64,000 bases of DNA, taken from contig NHNW01000060.1 in NCBI GenBank assembly GCA_002786025.1, forward strand, positions 1 to 64,000, given 5' to 3'. The notes beneath the pieces were generated by a model that saw nothing but the letters and a program-made list of their open reading frames with translations, was not told the DNA's origin and did no database searches. This document shows positions 33,592-44,661 of the stretch, piece by piece. Numbering within the stretch: the first letter of the stretch is position 1; each line of letters starts with the position of its first letter. The translations under genes and the position numbers were made by a program. The stretch comes from Zasmidium citrigriseum. Taxonomy: Eukaryota; Ascomycota; Dothideomycetes; Mycosphaerellales; Mycosphaerellaceae.

Positions 33592-34158
33592 CGTTGATGG
33601 GAGTTGTGTGATCTTCTGGTTTTGCATGTTTGGTGTTGTTTGTGGAGACGCAGGACCAAACGGCGGAAAAGCCGGACGCGGGGAAGGCACGCGGCATGTG
33701 AAACTTGGCGTCAGCTTTCACGCCAGAATGGCAGGGATGTCGTTTGGTCTTTATAAGCAGGCGGGATGACGTATATGATGGCTGTGAGAGTGGAGGGATG
33801 TACACGACCTTGGACGATGGCTTTTATAAGGAAATTTGGAAAACAGGCAAATGAGCCAGACGATTCTTTTATCGATCATGCTACGCTCGGCTTCTCAGAC
33901 AGGCCGAGATGTGTCGGTCTGCCACCAGCATCTTTGAGAATGATCACGTCCTTGTAATGTTCCCAAAGCCATCGAGTAAATATCAAGCTGTCATGCCTCA
34001 TCATACGAAGCAAGATCATGACGAATCGAACGGACCAGCTGTTCATTTCGATCTTTTGAGAAAGCTATCGTTTTCAGGTTCGGTCTACCTCGAACCCACC
34101 AAGCAACACAATCCATACTCAGAGCCTCTAGCTTCTCTGCTCCCATCGTAGCAACGGC
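33592..34158. other. Intergenic between paralogues 1 and 2
   Basis: No feature recognised. Confidence 0.5.
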
Positions 34159-34941
34159 CTATTGCAAGTGCGGTTCCGTCACTCCCTCCAGAAAACGCTT
34201 GATCTTCTCCTCGTCAAAATTCACCAACGTGACCTTTCCCTCCTCGATGAGACCTTTGAGTGGAGCAAGGAGCCACATTCTGCAGATCGCAACCTCTGGA
34301 GGGTCGCGAGTGTTCTCGACGACAATCTTGACATTGCGTAGGTCCTTGCAGACCTCCTTCATCGAGCGCCAGAACATGATGACGTGATTGACATCGGGGT
34401 AACGGCACGCGTAGTACATTGGTGTGTCGTAGATCATGGTAATGGTGAAGTTCTGAACGCTCTCCAGCCGCTTGAGTACGCGGTCTTTGGAGTACTGTGC
34501 GTCCGACAACGATATGCTGCTGCCGTTGTAGGTACCCTCGACGAGGACCGCAAGTTGACCCTGACGTGTCGCTTTGAGCGAGAGTTCGACATGCAGCATG
34601 CCCTTGGCTTCCTTGTAGACGGTCTTGCAGGTCCTCAGAATGGCGGGAGCTCTGTTGCCCTTCTCAGCCAGAACTTCTTCGTAGACGTTGTTGCGCCTGT
34701 GTGGGGAGTCAGTGGAAGGTTGGGCACAAAGCACAAGTTTCGCCACTCACATCTCTGCCGGCAAATCCATGAAGCGAAAGACCGTCGGTGGGTTGCGATC
34801 GAGCTCTTCAAGACGCTCGACGCAGATCTTCTTGTGCTGCTTGGGCGCCATGTCCTCGCCGGAGCGAGCCTTGATGGCGGCGATGAGGTCCTGCTTTCCC
34901 CACTTCGAGTACTGGAAGAGCTTTGGCTTCTTCTTGGCCAT
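34159..34941 (-). CDS. 2EXR/F-box-like protein, paralogue 2
   Basis: Exons 34751-34941 and 34159-34696 around a 54-nt GTGAGT..CAG intron give 242 residues. The intron sits at exactly the same place as in paralogue 1, inside FRFMDLPAEM|RNNVYEEVL. The second hallmark is PAILRTCKTVYKEAKGML. The N-terminus MAKKKPKLFQYSKWGKQDL is basic. The identical intron position and phase and the shared motif show common origin with the gene at 32607-33591. Function unknown; F-box-like proteins usually recruit substrates to SCF ubiquitin ligases, but the role of the 2EXR domain is not established. Confidence 0.8.
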
Positions 34942-35583
34942 GGTGCTTGATGGTGCACACCTGGTGACGGTCTTTGTGAGGTGTGTTGTGTCGGTCGCCT
35001 GCCGGCGAAGTCGATGGATGTTGTTGTGGAGAGAAAGGTCGAAGGAGGAAGGCGGCCAGAGGAAGATATTTGTACTTGTCAGCATGTGAAATTTGGCCAA
35101 ACCTCACTTCAATTCAATGTCGCATATGCATTCACTCATACTGATCTCGGTACCTGCCGAAGGCAGCAGCGCACGCTCACGTCCGTACGAGCAAGAGGAG
35201 AATCATATGCCTGTCATCAATCAGCCATTGGGAAGTGAGCGGAAAGCGTACCTCTCCCTGAACGAAATCGGCACCGAAAGTTTAGAACAAATGCTTCTTT
35301 TAGGTATCTTGCTCGGGAAATTGGCAACATGGCAACACTCCAAGAACGCCTCACGCCTTGCGTGATGTCCTCCAAAGGCCGTCTGTGAGGATTGCAACCA
35401 GGAACCTCGGATCCGCCGCCCCAATCCATCTCGCCGAAGCCATGCGGCCGGCTCGCCTCTGCCACTCCTCGATTCCAAACGCTTCCACGTGTTGTACGCA
35501 CCGCGTTGTCCGTGGTCGGTATTAGATGTGTCATTCGTCTTTTAGCGCCATGGTATGAAGGTAAATTCTGGATGTCGATGCGT
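34942..35583. other. Intergenic, no gene seen
   Basis: Overlapping short frames on both strands without recognisable features. Confidence 0.5.
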
Positions 35584-36761
35584 TTAGAGCAGGGAGTCCA
35601 GGCGAGTGAAGACGCTGAGGCATGCGGCCACGACCTGTTCGATTGTCAGTATGTTCATTCCCGCAACATCCAGGATGTCAATGTTACGCACCTCCAGCTG
35701 CAGCTCCTTGTCCTTCGCACCATTCACCTCATCCCGAATGACCTGATCCAAGTTGGCACCAATAGCCGCTGGACCGCCCGCCCGTCGTCCAAATGGCCAT
35801 TGCGAGTACTCAGCAAGTAGCTCGTCAACCTGCGCAAATGCTCGCTCCCGTGCCTCGTGTCCCAAAGTCGTCAGAGCATTCTCCAGCACATTTGCAGCAT
35901 ACGCGGCGCAGAGCATAGCGACTGTCCTGAGGTATCTGAACTCCATCTCTTCTGGCAGGAACTGCGATGGTGGGAGCACGACTGTCCTGTTAGTGAGCAC
36001 GTTCCTGACTCGCCGCCGAATCTCGTCTTTTGCGCCGCCGTCCGCGACCGGATGCGTGGCCATGTCGAAGAGTAGGAAGTTGCGCTTCTCGGTGCGCAGA
36101 ATGCCCTTGTCTACCAGTCCCTTGGCTAGTCGTTCGCGCACTTGTTTGAGTTGATATCCGATCTTCATGAGGTTCCACGTCTCACCTATGTATCGTTAGC
36201 CTCTGCCCTTCTGCTATCCTGCTGCCTGCTCGTCCTACCAGACATGAGATCGATCCACGAGCTCACGCTCATCTTCTCGCTGCTCTTCATCATCTTCAAC
36301 GCCTCGTCCAGCAGCACCTCTCCCGTAAGGGTGTCGTCCACAACCTCAATCAACCGATCCGCCAGGGGGAACCGTCTCCTCGAGCTGTCCCTCTGCATCG
36401 ATATCCTCCCCCGAAAGGCCAGCTCAATGACAATGCATCCACGCAGCGCATAACTGATGTTGTCGTTCCAGAAGCTCAAATACCCCTGCTTGTCCTTCAA
36501 TCCCATGAGCAGGATCTCCTCCATGAGGGTCAGCTTGGGCTGCTTCGCACGTTCGGTGTTCTCCGAGATGTCGCGCGGGTCGAAGGCGATTTTGTGGCCA
36601 TTCTCGCCGGCTTCGTAGGAGGTCTCGGGGGCGGAGGAGGTGTTCTTGGGCACGGGGGAAGCTACGCGCGAGCCCTCGTCGCCGTTCTCTGCTGCTGCGG
36701 TGTTGGATGCGCCGCCCGCGCCTCGGCGACGGGTCAGGCCTGAGCCTGAGGCCGTGGCCAT
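35584..36761 (-). CDS. GOLPH3/Vps74 family Golgi protein
   Basis: Exons 36239-36761 and 35584-36185, joined across a 53-nt intron, give 374 residues; the join reads [16 protein letters not shown]. The GPP34 domain runs from [20 protein letters not shown] through [16 protein letters not shown] to the C-terminal helices with [12 protein letters not shown]. The N-terminal about 80 residues are low-complexity and disordered-looking ([18 protein letters not shown]). Family knowledge: Vps74/GOLPH3 binds PI4P on Golgi membranes and retains glycosyltransferases by binding their cytosolic tails and COPI. This is a conserved housekeeping gene, single copy here, and it interrupts the run of 2EXR-like paralogues. 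Confidence 0.96.
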
Positions 36762-37295
36762 GCTATGCGAGTCGGTTCAGGCGGGGTATTGCTGAGTAGC
36801 GAGGTGGTTGATTTGGGTTTCGAGTTGATCAAACCACGTGCCTGTGCGCGGCCGGGCGGAGGAGTCGTGGCCAGGGATGCGTGGACGACGATGCACAACT
36901 GTCCGAGGTGGGCCCGGCTATGCAAGGAGGGATCAATCAAATTGAGTGAAATCGGCGGTATTTCGAGGAGTGCAAGTGAGAGGGAGAAAAAGTGGTGGTG
37001 GTTGGTGAGCGAAGGTTGACGTCCACTCCGAGGCGCGCCCAGCTGCGGGATTGCCGAGAGGCTAAAGAATGGATACACGCTTGAAGGTGTCACAAGCCAT
37101 TGAAACGACAGACATTGTATGAAGTGAATATGCGAAGAGTGGGAGTTGATGGTACACGTTTATCGAGTGCTCGTCTGCTGAGCGGCAATGTACATATCCT
37201 CCCCAGTCCTGCGAGCATGCCGGCCTGGGTCACGCGCCTCCATCGAACAGTCACTTTCGCCTCCTGCACCCCAATGTCACGTTCAATCGTCTGCT
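36762..37295. other. Intergenic between VPS74 and ACP genes
   Basis: Promoter of the GOLPH3-like gene and 3' region of the ACP gene; nothing else seen. Confidence 0.6.
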
Positions 37296-37978
37296 TTAGT
37301 GTGCTGGAAAACATTAGCACTCGTTCGTAATCGAGGCAACAGATGGGAATACCGTCGGGCTGCTTCATGATGTAGTCCACAGCTTGGTTCACTGCAATCC
37401 GTTAGCATCTCCGTCAATGACGAACATACATCGCCTCGACATACCGCTGTGGATCGCGTCTGCCTCCTTGTCTGGGATCTCAATGCTGAACTCCTGTGCC
37501 AAAATGAGCATCTCTTCCATCAGTGTGTGTACTGCCGCCACCAACCTCCTCTATCGCCATGACCACCTCCACGGTATCCAAGCTGTCCAGGCCGAGATCG
37601 TTGCTGAAGTGCGAAGTCGCAGAAAGCTGCGAAGTATTAGACTGTGCCTTTCCTATCTCTTCTCATACCGATCTACCTTTGATGCATCCTGGACCTGTAT
37701 CCTCTATTAGCCAATGCCTTCTCCGCCTCATCCAAAACTTCCCAACATACCTTATCGAAGTTCTTCAGCAGATCAAGGATCCTGCCAGTGACCTCCTCCT
37801 GTCCGAGTCCTGAGGACGAAGCGTAGCATCGTACTGCCGAGATGGTGGTCGCGGGCGAAGAGACTCTGGATGTGATGAAGGGGCTGCGGATCGCTGTCCG
37901 CACGGCCGGCCGGGTGACGGCGCGGGTGCTAGTCTGGGCGGCGCATCGAGCGGAGCGGAGGAGGGCGGTGCGAAACAT
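37296..37978 (-). CDS. Mitochondrial acyl carrier protein
   Basis: Six exons: 37751-37978, 37677-37694 (18 nt), 37546-37626, 37445-37493, 37353-37391 and 37296-37303 (8 nt including stop), separated by GT-AG introns of 49-56 nt. Together they give 140 residues. A basic mitochondrial presequence (MFRTALLRSARCAAQTSTRA) precedes the carrier domain. The 4'-phosphopantetheine Ser is in DLGLDSLDTVEVVMAIEEEF, and the protein ends in MKQPDAH. Every exon is needed to recover the family sequence NFDKVQDASK..SATSHFSNDL..FSIEIPDKEADAIHS. Family knowledge: it carries octanoyl and longer chains for lipoic acid synthesis and is a subunit of respiratory complex I and Fe-S assembly. Divergent to the 2EXR-like gene at 38724. 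Confidence 0.95.
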
Positions 37979-38723
37979 GTTGGCGGTGATGGGAGTTGTG
38001 GGTAGATGGGTGGAGGAGGATCGATATCTTGATGCGACTTGCTTCCGATCTGTCTGAAGCTCGAAGATCTGACGCACGGACGGCTTGGCGTGGTCAGCGG
38101 TTTTAACCTCACCTCTCTTCGACTTTCACATGGAGACACTCAAACCCATCCCATCTCTTCTTTCATTACACAGACTCAATTGCTTCATCAATCAGGTGAC
38201 GAAAGTGAAAATGTCACGTTCTTTGAGATGGCCCTCTGGGTTCCGAAACTGGAATTGGGGTAAGGACTATTGAGTGAGAAAAGCTACTTATTTATGTCTG
38301 AACATGGAGAGTCGCGTGAATGAAGTAGGGCATGGATCTCGTCAAATACGTCTCTCGTTCCTGATGCTGTTCAGAACTAATGTTCAGCCTGCGGACATAT
38401 TAAGATCGATGAGTCCGCTCTCTTGAAGCAGAAACCTGAAAGAGCGCAGGAGAGAGAATGGTGTTCAACACGGGATCGCTCCAATGCATTGCCAGTTTGG
38501 CTGCTTTTGCTCACTCGCCCTTCCTTCTGGATCACGCTGGAGTGTGAATGACGAAGTGCGCCGGCAAGCTTCTCGTGCCTTCCACGTTCGGCTCGGTTGC
38601 CATGCGCAGCTGCCTTGGAGTCACACATAGCAACCGCTACCACCTCCGAAGACAGCTTCTCCTCACTTCTTCCACCCACCACTCGCCCGAGATCGCATTG
38701 ATCAGCAAGTGGCGACCGCCAAC
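37979..38723. other. Divergent intergenic region
   Basis: Promoter region shared between the ACP gene and 2EXR-like paralogue 3. No other gene recognised. Confidence 0.5.
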
Positions 38724-39473
38724 ATGACGCCGCCGAAGTTTGGCCTACGCTACAAAGACTGCTCCACAGATGAGCTGCGTCAGTTTGTCCGCCAGCGGAC
38801 AGGCAATTTGCGTCGCAACATGAATCGCTCTGGCTGCCTCCAGAAACTCAGGCAACTCGACCGCGAAGACATCTTCCGCTTCCTCGACCTCATGCCTGAA
38901 TTGCGCAACAAGATCTACGAACTCCTCCTCGAGCACAACGACGAGGCCCATCGCATCAAGAGCTTCGTCAAACCCGAGAACCTCACCGAGCCACTTCCAG
39001 CCGCCTCCATCGCCTACCCAGCTCTCCTCGCAACCTGTCGCCAAATCCACAACGAGGCCCGCGGTATTCTATACGAGCAGAGCGTCTTCTTCATGGACGC
39101 CAAGAGCATCACGATCGACCAGCGCAAGACCCTCAGCCCAAGCAAGATCCGTGTGAACTTTCCTCGCAACTTGCTGTCCCTTCGCAACATCACCTTGCAC
39201 GCCAGCTTGAAAGAGGGTGATGCGCAAGCATGGACTGCCACTGCTCTGCGGATGATCATCCGGGCCTTTGCTGCTCCAGACAGCACCCTGCGGAAGCTCA
39301 AGCTCGTTCTACCGGACAACTGCCAGGGCTTAAACGAGATCTACACTGCGACGTACTTCTTTCGTGATTTGAAGGATCTTGCATCGACGGAGTTGGAGTT
39401 TGTGGGCTTTATGCCAAGCTGCGAGGAGGCCATCCGCGAGTTGATTGGCAGGAAGCACGAGCACGAGGCTTAA
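38724..39473 (+). CDS. 2EXR/F-box-like protein, paralogue 3
   Basis: Intronless, 249 residues, starting MTPPKFGLRYKDC (the first ATG in frame). The hallmarks are FRFLDLMPELRNKIYELLL and PALLATCRQIHNEARGILYE. The N-terminal helix DELRQFVRQRTGNLRR resembles that of paralogue 4 (EELRRAVQQRTVALDR). Unlike paralogues 1 and 2 it has no intron in the FRFLDL motif. The C-terminal half contains alternating strand and helix patterns (LRKLKLVLPDN, STELEFVGFMPS), compatible with leucine-rich-like repeats. Function unknown. Confidence 0.85.
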   Translation: MTPPKFGLRYKDCSTDELRQFVRQRTGNLRRNMNRSGCLQKLRQLDREDIFRFLDLMPELRNKIYELLLEHNDEAHRIKSFVKPENLTEPLPAASIAYPALLATCRQIHNEARGILYEQSVFFMDAKSITIDQRKTLSPSKIRVNFPRNLLSLRNITLHASLKEGDAQAWTATALRMIIRAFAAPDSTLRKLKLVLPDNCQGLNEIYTATYFFRDLKDLASTELEFVGFMPSCEEAIRELIGRKHEHEA

Positions 39474-39830
39474 ATTCAGGCAGTGGGGTCAGTCTCCGAA
39501 ATTGTTGTTGCGTTCGTGGTGTTGAAAAGCAGCTCATTGCCCTTGTCCTCCTGCTCGCCTGGAGAGAGTCTTGCGAGAGTAGCTTATATCAAGACACTAC
39601 AGATCAAACGTCAATGAGAGCTACGTGGAAGCGAAGTATCAACATTAGAGTCAGTCCTTGCGTGAATGGCATAAGAATTCACTGTTCGTGTTACCGCTCC
39701 CGTGACTTCCTTGAGTAATTCACTCGGGTCGCTGAGGCAACCGCGAACAGCTTCTTAAGTCCCTTCCAAACTTCAACTCTTCCTCCTCCAACATCACTCA
39801 CTACTTCGCTTCCGACATCAACTGCGCATC
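39474..39830. other. Intergenic between paralogues 3 and 4
   Basis: Contains the promoter of paralogue 4; no other feature seen. Confidence 0.5.
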
Positions 39831-40652
39831 ATGCCACCAGCAAAATCCACACGCCACTATTCAAACTTCACCGACGAGGAGCTGCGCCGAGCAGTCCAGC
39901 AGCGCACTGTCGCCCTCGACCGGGAGACGTGCGTGAGAATTCTGAGATATCTGGACAAGAACACGCCTTTCCGCTTCCTCGACCTGATGCCTGAGATTCG
40001 CAACCGGGTGTATGAGCTGTTACTATACCACAGCAACGAGAAGAGAGTGATAAAGGCATTCACCGGATTCAACGACGACACCGCTTCACCCCCATCAAAA
40101 GCATATCCGGCTCTGTTGAGAGTCTGCCGCCAGATCCACAACGAGGCGCGGGGCATTCTGTACGACCAGAGCACCTTCATCTTCGACATCCAAAGAGACA
40201 TCTGGCAGCCTCAACGAGTTTCCAATGTGAACCCTTTCAATGGGTTGCTGTTCCACACAACCTATGATCTGGCTCGCGACGAAGACGAGTTCATCCAAAC
40301 CACTTGCCCGCCTCATCTACTCGCCATCCGACATGTCACCATAACACTGAAACTGGAAGATAACAGCATTTGCGGCCCCGGCGAAACCGTTCTTAAAGCG
40401 CTGGTCAAGACCTTCACCGCCAGCAACCCTCTCAAAACCTTGAGGATCATCTGCGAACATGTTTCCGCTTGCGAGTTGCCTGGAATTACACGCCGAAACA
40501 CCTGGAAGATGTATCATTTGATGCAATTACCAGAGACAACGCAAGTGGAGTTTGTGAGATTTCCGAAGTGGGTAGAGGAAATACTTCGCGAAGCCTGGAG
40601 CCGGAGATCTGAGCCAACACCTACCGCGATCTGGACTGCATCATGGCAATGA
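39831..40652 (+). CDS. 2EXR/F-box-like protein, paralogue 4
   Basis: Intronless, 273 residues, starting MPPAKSTRHYSNF. It contains FRFLDLMPEIRNRVYELLL and PALLRVCRQIHNEARGILYD, most similar by eye to paralogue 3 directly upstream on the same strand; the two probably arose by tandem duplication. It has an insertion after IFDIQRD compared with paralogue 3. The C-terminal region has the same strand patterns (LKTLRIICEHV). Convergent with the GH93-like gene. Function unknown. Confidence 0.85.
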   Translation: MPPAKSTRHYSNFTDEELRRAVQQRTVALDRETCVRILRYLDKNTPFRFLDLMPEIRNRVYELLLYHSNEKRVIKAFTGFNDDTASPPSKAYPALLRVCRQIHNEARGILYDQSTFIFDIQRDIWQPQRVSNVNPFNGLLFHTTYDLARDEDEFIQTTCPPHLLAIRHVTITLKLEDNSICGPGETVLKALVKTFTASNPLKTLRIICEHVSACELPGITRRNTWKMYHLMQLPETTQVEFVRFPKWVEEILREAWSRRSEPTPTAIWTASWQ

Positions 40653-40957
40653 TTCCTGCCATCTTGACGAACAAGTGGTGACGTGGTAGATGCTTGGTTG
40701 AGGAGGGTTTTCGGGCATTGAGAGAAAGCGTGGCACACAGAGGATAAGATCGCGCAACGGAGCGCAGGCAGATCTTGGACTGTCGAAGGTAGTCCTTGAG
40801 AGGGCATGAAGGGTACGGGGCAACATTACGAGTTGTAAGAAAGTCATTACCTTCTGTGGAATGAGTTGGGTCGTGGGAATTCGCATCACTGTTGGCTACT
40901 CCGAGAGCTGCTTGGCCCAGTAAGTCGAGATCAGCTTCTGACCCCCTTACAATACAC
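40653..40957. other. Convergent 3' ends, no gene seen
   Basis: Space between two convergent stop codons; presumably 3' UTRs and polyadenylation sites. Confidence 0.6.
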
Positions 40958-42202
40958 CTACAACTTCTCCACATTAATCGTACTCGCCGTAACATTATTA
41001 TTCTCCCCATTCAGCACCCCCGCCCCCACAATCAAAACCGTCTCCTGATCCTCCTCAACCAACAAACTCCTCGTATAGCTCGTTTTCTGCAACAAAAAAT
41101 CAGCACCCCATCCCATCCACCTCTCACCAGTCAACTTACCTCCGGCGTAGCAACCCTCTCCCACGTAACAGCCAAATCCCTACTCACCCAAACCTCCTCC
41201 GCCGTCCCACAACTAACAACAAGAGTCCCCTGCTCCCCACCCGCAGGCGTCCAGACATTATACGGACTGCCCACCGGAAAACTCCCATCAGTCGCTCGGA
41301 TTAGAGTTCCATATCCAGCCTCGTTGAACTTGGTCGGATCCTCTGCCACACGATAGTACACCGCAAACGCCTCCTCGACCGCGCCATAAAACTCGTAGGT
41401 CAGGAAGTAGGAGCCGTTAGGTAAGAGGGAGACGGTCGTCATGCCCGGTCGCCAGTCATATGTTTCGTAGGCGACGTCGTCGGTTACGGGACCCCAGGTT
41501 AGGAGGTCTGTGGATGTTTGATGCACGAGTTTCTGTCCGTGGTCGGGGTCTCGTTGGTCGGAGTAGTAGTAGATCATCTTACCCTCGTACATCATGAGGA
41601 AAGGTTCCCAGACAGGAGTAAGACCATTATTAGGCAGGGCTTCGCCGCCGAGAGCGACGTGAGAGACGAAAGTGAATTCATAACCTCCGTCGGTCGAAGC
41701 GTAGAGTTCGAGCTGGGTTTGGGAGAGATCATCGGGGATGCTGGAGCCCGCGAGGAGGATCGTGCCGGGGGCGAAGGTGCCTATGGGTTCGTGGAGCTCG
41801 TAGAGGAAGGGTTGGTAGCGGAGACCCCAGTTGTTCACTTGGTCGTAGACGCGGGTGCGTTCGCTCCAGGTTTGGCCGCCGTCGGTGGATTCATAGATGG
41901 GAAAGTAGGGGAAGGTGTTGTTGTTGGGGCCGTAGTTTTCCCAGGTCGCGAGGAGGGTGCCGCTTTCTTTTAGTTGCAGCGTGCGGGCGTACAGCGTTCT
42001 AGGAACGGTGTCTTTATGATGAGGACTAGTGTCAGCTTATGTCTCAGACGAGATACCGGTCTAGGGTATACTTGCAGTTTGATGGCGGGTCGAAGATGAG
42101 GACGCTGTCAAGGGATGGCGCGGACTCATGGTAGTGGGGAGGTTGATGAGGGAGGGCGGTGGCGAGCGCCGTTAGGGAGAGGAAGAAATTGGAGAGATGC
42201 AT
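40958..42202 (-). CDS. Secreted GH93/sialidase-like glycosidase
   Basis: Three exons (42072-42202, 41140-42025, 40958-41086) with introns of 46 and 53 nt give 381 residues. The signal peptide is MHLSNFFLSLTALATALPHQ. Beta-propeller/BNR-like features recur: TLLATWENYGPN, IYESTDGGQTWSERTRV, ELYASTDGGYEFTFVS and VWVSRDLAVTWERV, with Asp-box-like S-x-D-G-G-x-x-W patterns. The stretch YYYSDQRDPDHGQKLVHQ resembles fungal GH93 exo-arabinanases, which release arabinobiose from plant arabinan. The family call rests on this resemblance; another sialidase-fold glycosidase family is possible. Length fits GH93. Secreted, so it likely acts on plant cell wall or other external polymers. Confidence 0.8.
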
Positions 42203-42533
42203 GACGGGCGAAGTGAAGCTAGAACTTACGCTCAGAGTCTCCTACAATGAGCTACTTCTTGAGTATTTAACTCCTCTCTCGTTGCCCGTGGCAAATGCCG
42301 TCCTTGTGAGAGAGCATGTCACTTCTGCCATGCAGGAACAGCGATGTGCAGTCATGGCTCTTGGAAAGGTGAGGTGCTCAAGGGATCGACAAGAATCGGG
42401 TCAGTTTTCTCCGCGTGTACTCCGCATTCCCCAAATTTTCCTCCAATCCGGGGTGAGTTTCATGGGCTCGGCAACGACGTCCAAGGCGGATATATTCTGG
42501 GTTGATATTATTTCGTTCTCAGAGTATCCATCG
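42203..42533. other. Intergenic, GH93-like promoter side
   Basis: Promoter of the GH93-like gene and 3' end of the WD40 gene; nothing else recognised. Confidence 0.5.
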
Positions 42534-43902
42534 TCATGCATCCGAATCCTTGACCTGTTCCTCATCGGAAGGCTGCTCACTTCTGACTGGTGGCGCAGTC
42601 TCCCCATTTCCATTCCCATTGGCAATTATGTCGACATCAGGCGGTAGAGGCTGCCTTCTCCAGACTTTGATTGTCTTGTCGACGCCGCAAGTCACGATAT
42701 TTTGATCTGCCAGACCGACGTCGACCCCAAGTACGGGACCATCGTGCCCTTGAAAGGCTTGCAGTATCTCTTTCGAGCTGACGTCCCATAGCACAACCTT
42801 CCCATCTTCACTGCCGCAAGCCACAAACGCCCAGGTAGGTTCACTCTCCTTTTCCGCATCCTGGTCGGGGTGCGAGACGTCTGCAGAGGTCGATGCTGGA
42901 TCTGCGCCGTACGTGCCAAAACACGCATTGATGCTGAACTTTTCATTCTTATGTCCTTGGTACGTTTTCAGACAACGGCCCTCAACGTAATCCCAGAGTC
43001 GTAGACAAGAGTCCAAGGTAGCTGCCATGACGTACTTCCCATTTGGAGAGAATCTGACGCTGGTGACATGTGCGTTGTCCTCGTGCACCACAGTCTTCAA
43101 GCATTGGCCAGTGCTGGTGTCCCATATTCGGATCAGACCATCGCTTGAGCAGGAAGCAACCAATGTTCCATCTCGTACAAAGTCCACACCTGATACAGGA
43201 TCCGAGTGAGCAGGTAAGCTGCGCATCAGCCGTGCTGTCCGTACGTCCCACAGGAAGACTGCTTCATCGTACGATCCAGAGACCAGCATGTTGCCCTTTG
43301 GTGAGAAGGCGAGACTGTAGACGTAGTTGTGGTGTCCCTGGAGAGGCGTTGGCAAGCTTTTTCCCGTCGATATATCCCATAGCCGGATCAGCTTGTCGTC
43401 AGAGCCGGAGGCAATGACCTTGGAATCTGGACTCCAAGCGATGGTGGAAATGCCAGCCATGTGGCCTTCCAGCGTCTGCGAGAGCTGTCCGGTATGCGCA
43501 TTCCAGATCTTGATGGTGCTGTCCGCAGCTACTTCTCGTCAGCATCTCCATTTATCACATGCCAACGATACCCTCACAGCAACTCGCTATCCACTTTCCG
43601 TCTGGCGAGAACTTGACTGCCGCAACACCTCTTTTGTGCCCACGCAGTGTGAGGTACGGCACGTAGTTCAGCCGTGTTGGTCTCTCAATCTTCCTTCTCT
43701 TTGACCTCGCGCCCTCATCGTCGCTGCCTTGATCGGGGGTGTTGAAGGCATTCTCAACATCGCTTGTCATATCATCGTCGTAGGCGTAGGATAGAGAGGC
43801 ATCGCCGGCGCCGCCATATTGCGCAGAGTCATAGTCGTTCGATATGGATCGCTTCCGCTTTGGCGACCGCCGTGGAGGCTCTGGTGACGATTCGATGGAC
43901 AT
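42534..43902 (-). CDS. Seven-blade WD40 protein, WDR5/Swd3-like
   Basis: Exons 43578-43902 and 42534-43528 around a 49-nt intron give 439 residues. About 95 N-terminal residues are charged and contain a nuclear-localisation-like RSPKRKRS and SKRRKI. Seven WD repeats follow, for example VAAVKFSPDGKWIASCSAD, VYSLAFSPKGNMLVSGSYD and the last ending DKTIKVWRR, so a closed propeller is expected. A Ser/Glu-rich tail ends the protein. Order and spacing resemble WDR5/Swd3, the propeller of the COMPASS histone H3K4 methyltransferase complex; that assignment is an inference, as WD40 proteins are numerous. The start is the first ATG in frame. Confidence 0.9.
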
Positions 43903-43938
43903 TTTGTTGCAATGGTAGGGATGTTTCGACGCTGACAC

Positions 43939-44247
43939 GTGAGAGATCGCGTAGCTTCGCCTAGCGCGTCGCTTACTCAGCTGCTAAAGTCAACTTCAGC
44001 TGCAAATGCTCCCTCTCTTCCGCCGAAACCAAACACAACTCCAGACACTCCGCCGACGCCACGAATATCAGCTCTATCGTCGGAGTTGTCCGCATGCAAA
44101 GACTGCCTAATATGCGGAATAAGGACGACCTGCGCTGGCCACCGGAATGGCAAGGTCTCTCCGGCTGGGACGCATTTCCACTACACACAGGATCGTGAGC
44201 ATGTCAGGAGCATGCTAGATCGACTCACAAAGCTCTCGAGCGAATAG
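43939..44247 (+). CDS. Possible small Cys-motif protein, start unresolved
   Basis: An open frame of about 100 codons runs to the TAG at 44245-44247. The C-terminal part CKDCLICGIRTTCAGHRNG and REHVRSMLDRLTKL looks like real protein, with a C-x2-C-x2-C-x5-C pattern. The frame has no ATG. A possible fix is a short first exon from the ATG near 43895 (MDILLQ) spliced to 43976; that exon would overlap the start of the divergent WD40 gene. I do not recognise the family. Confidence 0.35.
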   Translation: MRDRVASPSASLTQLLKSTSAANAPSLPPKPNTTPDTPPTPRISALSSELSACKDCLICGIRTTCAGHRNGKVSPAGTHFHYTQDREHVRSMLDRLTKLSSE

Positions 44248-44661
44248 CAACGGCCGTATGGCGCCGCCTATCAAGATGTCATGTGCTATCGATAATGCAG
44301 TAGGCACCCATTGCTGCTGACAAACTCATCTCCCGCTTCTCCTTCCGAGGAAGTCTGTCTAAGCATTCAAGACGTACATCATTTCCGCATTAATGGCCCC
44401 ATTTTCAGGAAAGGCACCGACCTTGATCAGCAATTCTAATCAATGTGCTCAGAGCACGTGAATGACGGAACAGATTGGGACGAGGGCCTGAGCATCATTC
44501 CTTCACACCAGCCATGACGAAAAGTGGCTCGGCGGACGATGAGGCTATGAAGCCTATGGACCCCTTTCCAAGCCAAAGCTATTGACTATATAAGTAGCCT
44601 CCGTCTGTGTCGAGGTGAGGAATCCGTTGTCACTATCATTGACGACATTCCATCGCTCAAG
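44248..44661. other. Promoter region of epoxide-hydrolase-like gene
   Basis: Upstream region containing a TATA box (annotated separately); no further gene. Confidence 0.5.
44587..44593 (+). promoter_or_regulatory. TATA box
   Basis: TATATAA, 69 bp upstream of the start codon at 44662, at a sensible distance for a core promoter of a secreted, possibly inducible enzyme. Confidence 0.55.
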
